This document shows, piece by piece, positions 15,744 through 20,940 of a stretch of DNA of 20,940 nucleotides (position 1 is the first letter of the stretch; each line of letters begins with the position of its first letter). Made by a program: the position numbers and the translations under genes. The DNA lies in assembly GCA_002770955.1 (NCBI GenBank), contig PCUH01000190.1, positions 1 to 20,940 of the forward strand, in the 5' to 3' direction. A model generated the notes under the pieces. It saw only the letters and a list, made by a program, of their open reading frames with translations, ran no database searches and was not told the DNA's origin. This stretch comes from Flavobacteriales bacterium CG18_big_fil_WC_8_21_14_2_50_32_9. GTDB lineage: Bacteria; Bacteroidota; Bacteroidia; Flavobacteriales_E; Vicingaceae.

Positions 15744-16600
15744 TCTTTATGTAAAGTAACATTATCTATCAACCTTACATTACCTACAAAAACAGCAACA
15801 AAAGCAACGCAATAATTGGTTTCGCTCCAATTGTTTATAGATAAAAGCGTATTTCCATCAGCAATTTCAAAATATTCTAATTGTAGTGTGGGTATGTTTT
15901 TAATTGAATCAACAAAATTATTTTTTACCTCCTCTACCGTAAGCGTTTTAGCATGTTGTTTGGCATGTTGCAAGAACTTATAAATATTGGCTGCTTGTTC
16001 TTTTTGTTCGGGTGTTAGTCGTTCGTTGCGAGAACTCATCGCTAAATTATTAGCTTCTCTAACAATAGGGCAACCAATAATTTGAACAGATAAGTTAAGT
16101 TGTTTTACTAAATTCCGAACCACAGCCAATTGCTGAAAATCTTTTTCTCCAAAATAAGCTTTGGTTGGTTGCACAATATCAAAAAAACGTTCGATAACCA
16201 TTGCTACACCATTAAAATGCCCTGGACGATGTTGTGCTTCCATTACCAATGATAAGTTTCCAAAATCGTAGTTTTTTTCTATTTTGTTGGGATAAATTTC
16301 ATTTTCAGATGGTAAAAATAAAACAACTCTTTTTTCTTCATTATCACAATCAAAACAAGCTAAAAATTGAATATCAGCCGAAATATTTCGAGGATAATTT
16401 AATAAATCTTCTTTATTATTAAACTGAGTAGGATTTACAAAAACACTACAAACAGTTAGCTCATTTTGTTGTTGTGATTTTTCTATTAAAGAAAGATGTC
16501 CTTGATGTAATGCTCCCATAGTAGGCACAAAACCAATGCTATTAGAAGCAACTGTAGATAAAAATTGTTGTAATTCTCTTACGGTTTTAAAAACAAGCAT
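15740..16600 (-). CDS. panC: Pantothenate synthetase (pantoate-beta-alanine ligase)
   Basis: This 286-residue cytoplasmic enzyme joins pantoate and beta-alanine with ATP to make pantothenate, the precursor of CoA. The nucleotidyl-transferase marks are clear: FVPTMGALHQGHLSLI (HIGH-like), SVFVNPTQFNNKEDLLNYPR, HRPGHFNGVAMVIERFFDIV, GEKDFQQLAVV, and SSRNERL as the KMSKS-like loop. I use the ATG at 16600 (MLVFKTV); two further codons upstream need a TTG start. The segment between about residues 75 and 110 (FLACFDCDNEEKRVVLFLPS) is slightly longer and more cysteine-rich than usual. It is transcribed away from the glycogen-synthase-like gene. CoA is a cosubstrate of the KorAB, PFOR and SucAB reactions nearby. 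The stop TAA overlaps that of mscS by 4 bases. Confidence 0.95.
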   Translation of the reverse strand: MLVFKTVRELQQFLSTVASNSIGFVPTMGALHQGHLSLIEKSQQQNELTVCSVFVNPTQFNNKEDLLNYPRNISADIQFLACFDCDNEEKRVVLFLPSENEIYPNKIEKNYDFGNLSLVMEAQHRPGHFNGVAMVIERFFDIVQPTKAYFGEKDFQQLAVVRNLVKQLNLSVQIIGCPIVREANNLAMSSRNERLTPEQKEQAANIYKFLQHAKQHAKTLTVEEVKNNFVDSIKNIPTLQLEYFEIADGNTLLSINNWSETNYCVAFVAVFVGNVRLIDNVTLHKD

Positions 16601-16676
16601 ACCCAACTAAAAGAGCACAAAATAAAGTAAAAATAATAAGTTACCATAATAAATCTTAGGAATGATAAATATTAAC

Positions 16677-16707
16677 TTGTCTTTTGTTATAAAAAGTCGT
16701 AATTTTG
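16677..16707 (+). promoter_or_regulatory. Candidate promoter for the glycogen-synthase-like/DUF4270/glmS cluster
   Basis: TTG at 16677-16679 and TAATTTTG at 16700-16707, a perfect TAnnTTTG, are separated by 20 bases, matching the Bacteroidota -33/-7 arrangement. This is the only -33/-7 pair in the window where both parts look good. It lies more than 300 bases before the first start codon of the cluster. Confidence 0.5.
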
Positions 16708-16984
16708 TTTACTTAAACACAAATTAGTTCCATATTTTTTTATTGAATTAATCTATGTTTTTAATTAACAAACACTAATTATCTAAATCTTATTCGTTGA
16801 TTACACAATTGATAATAAGCCGCAAGAAGCCTTAGCCATTTATTAAAAAGAATTCTCCTTTCTTATTAAAAAGACAAGGGTTTTTTCTTTTTGATTTAAT
16901 TTAAAGTAGCAGAAAATAATTAAACTAAATACTATGAAATAGCCACGAATCGAAGCACACACCAAGTGATGAAGATAACATGGC

Positions 16985-17008
16985 GTACTCCTCCCGATAG
17001 CTATCGGG
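16985..17008. repeat. Palindromic repeat, right-block type (copy C)
   Basis: CTCCCGATAGCTATCGGGAG at 16988-17007 is a perfect 20-base palindrome preceded by GTACTC. The same CCCGATAGCTATCGGG core occurs in copy B after nifJ, and the preceding ACTCCTCC edge matches the right edge of copies A and B. It ends about 30 bases before the start codon of the next gene and could form a 10-bp stem in its leader. Confidence 0.65.
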
Positions 17009-17038
17009 AGACAAATGAAAAACAATAAATATCTACAT

Positions 17039-17869
17039 ATGAAAAAGAAAAAAGTATTATTTATTTCCCAAGAAATTTCTCCTTATTTAGAAGAAAGTGA
17101 ATTAGCAACCATTGGAAGACATCTACCTCAAGGTATCCAAGAAAAAGGAAGAGAAATTAGAACTTTCATGCCAAAATTTGGATGTATAAATGAAAGAAGA
17201 AACCAATTGCACGAAGTGATACGACTTTCTGGTATGAACCTAGTTATTGACGACAACGACCACCCACTCATTATCAAAGTTGGGTCAATCCAACAAGCAC
17301 GCTTACAAGTATATTTTATTGATAGTGAAGATTTTTTTGAACGAAAAGCTATTTTTCACGATAAAAAAACAGGAAATTTCTTTAAAGATAACGATGAAAG
17401 AGCCATTTTCTTCGCAAGAGGAGTGTTGGAAACTGTTAAAAAATTAGGCTGGGTTCCCGATATTATTCATTGCCATGGTTGGATGACCAGTTTAATTCCT
17501 CTTTATGTGAGAACATCATACAGCAAAGATCCTGTTTTTGAAAATGCAAAAATTATTTATTCGTTATATGACAATGAATTTAAAGGTGAACTAAACAAAG
17601 ATTTGGTTAAAAAAGCCTACATGGATGGGATGGAAGATGAAAAAACAAAAGATTTTTCCGACACCTGTTTTACTGGCTTAAACAAAGCAGCTATGAATGC
17701 TTCTGATGCTGTAATTAAAGCAAGTAAAAATATCCATAAAGATTTACAAAAACATTTTGATGAATTTGCTAAACCTAAATTAGATTATCAAGATCCAGAA
17801 AATTATGTTGATGTTTATTCAGATTTTTATGATGAAATTTTTGAAAATGTAGAAGCATTAGTAGAATAA
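17039..17869 (+). CDS. Truncated glycogen/starch synthase-like protein (GT5 N-terminal domain only)
   Basis: About 276 residues corresponding only to the first Rossmann domain of GT5 glycogen synthases, which are normally near 480. KKVLFISQEISPYLEESELA aligns with the family opening, and DIIHCHGWMTSLIPLYVR aligns with the HDWHTxLxP block. Key features are altered or absent: the ADP-glucose motif KTGGL is replaced by EESEL, HDWHT by HGWMT, and there is no second GT-B domain. It is therefore unlikely to make glycogen; a binding, scaffolding or regulatory role is inference. The acidic tail (about 240-276) is outside the GT5 pattern. I prefer ATG 17039 (MKKKKVLF) to ATG 17015, which would add eight residues not expected in the family. 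It has no signal peptide. It heads the cluster with the DUF4270 gene and glmS. Confidence 0.85.
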   Translation: MKKKKVLFISQEISPYLEESELATIGRHLPQGIQEKGREIRTFMPKFGCINERRNQLHEVIRLSGMNLVIDDNDHPLIIKVGSIQQARLQVYFIDSEDFFERKAIFHDKKTGNFFKDNDERAIFFARGVLETVKKLGWVPDIIHCHGWMTSLIPLYVRTSYSKDPVFENAKIIYSLYDNEFKGELNKDLVKKAYMDGMEDEKTKDFSDTCFTGLNKAAMNASDAVIKASKNIHKDLQKHFDEFAKPKLDYQDPENYVDVYSDFYDEIFENVEALVE

Positions 17870-17937
17870 GGTATTAAAAATAACTTTATAAACTCATAAA
17901 CAATAACAATCCATTGAACCTAAATAGATTATTTTTT

Positions 17938-19230
17938 ATGCGAAAAGCAAATTTGCTTTTCGCACTCTTTTTTTTAAGTGTTTTATTTTTTTATTCTTGC
18001 AAAAAAGATGGGGAATTAATTCCTGCTTTTGATAGTGGAAATGCTAATTTAGTAGCCGTTGATACTTTTTCAATAAAAACCAGTTTAGTTCGTGAAGACT
18101 CTATTCGAACAGATTTATCTGCCTACAATCTTTTAGGCTTATATAACGACCCTATTTTTGGATATACATCCGCTTCCATTTATTCTCAGGTTACACTCAA
18201 TGGTTTAGATGTTGATTTTGGTGCTGGTGCTACCTTAGATTCAGCCATATTAACACTCCAATATCAAGGAATGTATGGCGACACATTGTCTGCTCTATCT
18301 ATAAATGTGTTTGAAATTATTACGCAAATGGACAAAAGCACCAATTATTTTTCCAATACATTTTTAGCTCATGACCCTACCCCTATCGCAAGTCTAAACT
18401 TTATTCCCAATTTAAAAGATAGTGTTTTTTCTTTATTTGATAACAAAAATAAAGCTCCTCACTTAAGAATTAATTTAGGAAACACTTTTGGAAATAAAAT
18501 ATTAGCAGAATCTGGAGGAACAAATTTAGCAAACAACACCAATTTTACTCAATTTTTTAAAGGGTTTTATATCACAACTACAGACTCAGTTCAAAACTCA
18601 ACATTACCTTCAGGTCAAGGGTCAATTGCTTATTTTAATATTAATTCATCACTTTCAACAGTTACTATTTATTATAATGACACTTCAAAATATAGTTTTT
18701 TAATGAATGCCGAAAGTGTTAAATACTCTCGTTTCAATCATAATTATACTGGCACAGATATAGAAGCACAATTATTAGGCGGTGGCGATACTTCAGTTAC
18801 TTATGTTCAAACCTTAGCTGGAGTTAAAACAAAAATTGAAATTCCACATATCAAATCTATTTTAAACGAAGGAAATGTTGCTGTAAATCAAGCAAAATTA
18901 ATAGTTACCATAGAAAATAATTCAGATGTTACTTATGCTGCTGTTCCTACCTTAACATTGGTAGGAATTAATGATGATGGAACCTCTGTTTTTCTTCCTG
19001 ATTTTTTTGAAGGACTTAATTTTTTTGGAGGATTTCTCGATCAAACTGAAAAGACATACACCTTTAACATTCCTAGACATTTACATAGTATGATTTATAA
19101 TTCATCTGATAATAATGGAATGTATTTATTAGCAACAGGACAATCTATTTCTGCAAATCGTTCTGTTTTAGGAACTCAAAAAAATCCAAACGCTAAGCTC
19201 AACTTAAAAATTATTTATACTAAACTATAA
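17938..19230 (+). CDS. DUF4270-family lipoprotein
   Basis: The 430-residue product begins MRKANLLFALFFLSVLFFYSC, a lipoprotein signal peptide with Cys21 as the lipidated residue. It is followed by KKDGE, which resembles the Lys/acidic surface-export signal of Bacteroidota lipoproteins, so outer-membrane or surface location is likely. The body is rich in beta-strand patterns (SAILTLQY, TVTIYYND, KLIVTIENN) and ends in NAKLNLKIIYTKL, as in DUF4270 proteins. Its function is not known. I choose ATG 17938; an upstream TTG (17914) would put eight residues before the signal peptide. The start codon lies inside a 26-base perfect palindrome followed by eight T's. It is 68 bases after the preceding gene and 3 bases before glmS, suggesting a cell-envelope link. 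Confidence 0.85.
   Translation: MRKANLLFALFFLSVLFFYSCKKDGELIPAFDSGNANLVAVDTFSIKTSLVREDSIRTDLSAYNLLGLYNDPIFGYTSASIYSQVTLNGLDVDFGAGATLDSAILTLQYQGMYGDTLSALSINVFEIITQMDKSTNYFSNTFLAHDPTPIASLNFIPNLKDSVFSLFDNKNKAPHLRINLGNTFGNKILAESGGTNLANNTNFTQFFKGFYITTTDSVQNSTLPSGQGSIAYFNINSSLSTVTIYYNDTSKYSFLMNAESVKYSRFNHNYTGTDIEAQLLGGGDTSVTYVQTLAGVKTKIEIPHIKSILNEGNVAVNQAKLIVTIENNSDVTYAAVPTLTLVGINDDGTSVFLPDFFEGLNFFGGFLDQTEKTYTFNIPRHLHSMIYNSSDNNGMYLLATGQSISANRSVLGTQKNPNAKLNLKIIYTKL
17939..17975 (+). promoter_or_regulatory. Perfect palindrome plus T-run over the DUF4270 gene start
   Basis: Positions 17939-17964 form a 26-base perfect palindrome (arms TGCGAAAAGCAAA and its complement), beginning at the second base of the start codon and encoding residues RKANLLFA. 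It is followed by CTC and eight T's (17968-17975). As RNA it would fold into a long stem that hides the start codon and resembles an intrinsic terminator. It could be an attenuator, a translational block or the upstream gene's terminator. Confidence 0.55.
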
Positions 19231-19233
19231 AAT

Positions 19234-20940
19234 ATGTGTGGAATTGTTGCATATATAGGAGAAAAACAAGCTTATCCTATTTTAATAAAAGGATTAAAAC
19301 GATTAGAATATAGAGGCTATGATAGTTCGGGAGTAGCTCTTATTGAAAAAGGAGTGATTCATTTATATAAAAAACAAGGAAAAGTAATTGAATTAGAAAA
19401 TTTAGTCGCTACCCATGATACACATGGAACCGTTGGAATTGGTCATACACGATGGGCAACACATGGTTTACCAAATGATATAAATGCTCATCCACATTAT
19501 TCGGGTTCAGAAAATTTAGCCATCATTCATAATGGAATTATAGAAAATTATGCTTCGCTAAAAGAAGGTCTTAAACTTAGAGGGCATCTCTTTAAAAGTG
19601 AAACAGATACAGAAGTGTTAATTCATTTAATTGAAGACATACAACAAAACACCCATGTTGACTTAACCGAGGCTGTGCGAATGGCTTTAAATAAAGTAGT
19701 TGGAGCTTACGCCATAGTTATTATCGACAAAAACAATCCTGACACACTAATTGCTGCAAAAAAAAGTAGTCCTTTAGTAATAGGGATAGGTAACAACAAT
19801 GAATTTTACGTTGCCTCAGATGCTACACCCATTATTGAATATACCCGGAATGTTGTGTATTTAGAAGATGAACAAATAGCCATTTTAACAAAAGGCAAAG
19901 AAATTGAACTAAAAAACATAAAAAACCAACACATAACACCCTACATTCAAGAATTAGAAATGCAATTAGAAGCCATTGAAAAAGGTGGTTATGAGCATTT
20001 TATGTTAAAAGAAATTTACGAACAACCCGTTTCCATTCGAAACAGTATGCGAGGAAGGATTGACTTAGACAAAGGAATTGTATCGTTAGGAGGAATTAGA
20101 GATTACGAACAAAAAATAATAAATGCTGAGCGAATTATTATCGTTGCTTGTGGAACTTCATGGCACGCTGGATTGGTTGGAGAATATTTGTTAGAAGATT
20201 TAACCCGAATTCCTGTTGAAGTTGAATACGCCTCAGAATTTAGATATCGAAATCCTATTATTAGAGAAAGTGATGTTGTAATTGCCATTTCACAATCAGG
20301 AGAAACAGCAGATACACTCGCAGCCATAAAATTAGCAAAAGAAAAAGGTGCTACTATTATTGGTATTTGCAATGTTGTTGGCTCAACTATTTCAAGAGAA
20401 ACGCATGCTGGCTCATATACGCATGCTGGACCAGAAATTGGAGTTGCTTCTACCAAAGCATTTACTTCTCAAGTAACGGTTTTATCTTTATTAGCGTTGA
20501 GTATTGCACATAAAAAAGGAACAATATCTGAATCGAAATTCAGAAGTTTGTTAATTGAATTAAATTCAATACCTGAAAAAGTAGAACAATTACTTGCCTC
20601 CGACATACAAGTAAAACATATTTCATCCATTTTTAAAGATGCCACCAATTTTTTATATTTGGGTAGAGGCTATAATTTTCCTGTAGCATTAGAAGGAGCA
20701 TTGAAACTAAAAGAAATTTCTTACATTCACGCAGAAGGATACCCCGCAGCCGAAATGAAACATGGACCTATTGCCCTAATAGATTCTAATATGCCCGTAG
20801 TAGTAATCGCCACAAAAAAAGGAAATTACGAAAAAGTTGTTTCCAACATTGAAGAAGTGAAAGCCCGAAACGGTAAACTCATAGCCATTGTAACCAAAGG
20901 CGATGTAGATGTTAAAGCTATTGCTGATTATGTAATTGAA
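19234..20940 (+). CDS. glmS: Glutamine-fructose-6-phosphate aminotransferase (partial, runs off end)
   Basis: 569 codons are open to the window edge. The enzyme makes glucosamine-6-phosphate from fructose-6-phosphate and glutamine, the first step to UDP-GlcNAc for peptidoglycan and lipopolysaccharide. MCGIVAYIGEKQAYPILIKG gives the catalytic amino-terminal Cys2 (after Met removal). Glutaminase motifs follow: LEYRGYDSSGVAL, GHTRWATHG, HNGIIENY. The isomerase half has two SIS domains: CGTSWHAG, SQSGETADTLAA, EIGVASTKAFTSQ, then LGRGYNFPVALEGALKLKEIS and AEGYPAAEMKHGP. It lacks only roughly the last 45 residues. It starts 3 bases after the DUF4270 gene and is surely co-transcribed. I see no glmS ribozyme upstream, as expected outside Firmicutes. 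Confidence 0.97.
   Translation, partial: MCGIVAYIGEKQAYPILIKGLKRLEYRGYDSSGVALIEKGVIHLYKKQGKVIELENLVATHDTHGTVGIGHTRWATHGLPNDINAHPHYSGSENLAIIHNGIIENYASLKEGLKLRGHLFKSETDTEVLIHLIEDIQQNTHVDLTEAVRMALNKVVGAYAIVIIDKNNPDTLIAAKKSSPLVIGIGNNNEFYVASDATPIIEYTRNVVYLEDEQIAILTKGKEIELKNIKNQHITPYIQELEMQLEAIEKGGYEHFMLKEIYEQPVSIRNSMRGRIDLDKGIVSLGGIRDYEQKIINAERIIIVACGTSWHAGLVGEYLLEDLTRIPVEVEYASEFRYRNPIIRESDVVIAISQSGETADTLAAIKLAKEKGATIIGICNVVGSTISRETHAGSYTHAGPEIGVASTKAFTSQVTVLSLLALSIAHKKGTISESKFRSLLIELNSIPEKVEQLLASDIQVKHISSIFKDATNFLYLGRGYNFPVALEGALKLKEISYIHAEGYPAAEMKHGPIALIDSNMPVVVIATKKGNYEKVVSNIEEVKARNGKLIAIVTKGDVDVKAIADYVIE

Larger units (their letters stand above)
16601..17038. other. 438-base intergenic region between panC and the glycogen-synthase-like gene
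   Basis: No convincing gene is seen on either strand. It is very AT-rich. It holds a candidate promoter (16677-16707, plus), two direct copies of TTATTAAAAAGA (16840-16851 and 16863-16874), and near its right end a 20-base perfect palindrome (16988-17007). If the promoter is used, the transcript leader would be over 300 bases, long for this genome. I recognise no riboswitch or small RNA. Confidence 0.6.

Noticed and set aside
16868..16892. AAAAAGA...TCTTTTT stem after the direct repeat as a terminator
   Set aside because: The stem is short and wholly A/T, and no gene ends just before it on either strand.
19231..19233. glmS ribozyme upstream of glmS
   Set aside because: Only three bases separate glmS from the DUF4270 gene, and the upstream coding sequence shows no ribozyme core.
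20103..20456. Minus-strand frame of 117 codons inside glmS
   Set aside because: It lies wholly antisense to the conserved SIS domains of GlmS and has no family features of its own.

Overview
The window is a low-GC (about one third G+C by eye), densely coded stretch from a member of the Bacteroidota, most probably a Flavobacteriales-like lineage. Reasons: Bacteroidota-type -7 promoter boxes (TAnnTTTG) before several genes, almost no Shine-Dalgarno sites, a DUF4270 lipoprotein next to glmS and panC, a four-helix-bundle (S23-type) gene inside an operon, and many short GC-rich palindromic intergenic repeats typical of this phylum.

Region 1 (1-5790, minus strand) reads as one transcription unit: korA-korB (2-oxoglutarate:ferredoxin oxidoreductase), then nuoA-nuoB-nuoC-nuoD (complex I membrane and connecting subunits), then the start of a four-helix-bundle gene that runs off the window. 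Palindromic repeats follow korB and nuoB. Region 2 (5791-6003) is a divergent control region with two identical -7 boxes (TACATTTG, one per strand) and a TGAT-N4-ATCA palindrome between them. Region 3 (6004-10041, plus) holds a dicluster ferredoxin and a full-length pyruvate:ferredoxin oxidoreductase (nifJ) that carries one in-frame TGA at codon 71, in place of a normally conserved glycine. A 15-bp perfect hairpin with a T-tract sits just before nifJ. Region 4 (10042-15743, plus) has a repeat-rich gap, a small cysteine-rich HEPN-like gene, then sucA-sucB (NAD-linked 2-oxoglutarate dehydrogenase E1 and E2) and an MscS channel gene overlapping sucB by ATGA. Region 5 (15740-20940) has panC on the minus strand, ending against mscS, and a plus-strand cluster: a shortened glycogen-synthase-like protein, a DUF4270 lipoprotein and glmS (running off the end).

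Metabolically the window joins two ways of oxidising 2-oxoglutarate (ferredoxin-linked KorAB and NAD-linked SucAB), ferredoxin, a possibly inactivated PFOR and complex I. This suggests an organism able to send 2-oxoacid electrons either through ferredoxin or through NADH into the respiratory chain. I see no CRISPR array, prophage, intact insertion sequence, tRNA or rRNA. The most unusual signals are the nifJ stop codon and the hairpin before it, a repeat family that abuts stop codons, repeat-like sequence inside the sucB linker, and a perfect palindrome plus T-run lying over the start codon of the DUF4270 gene.
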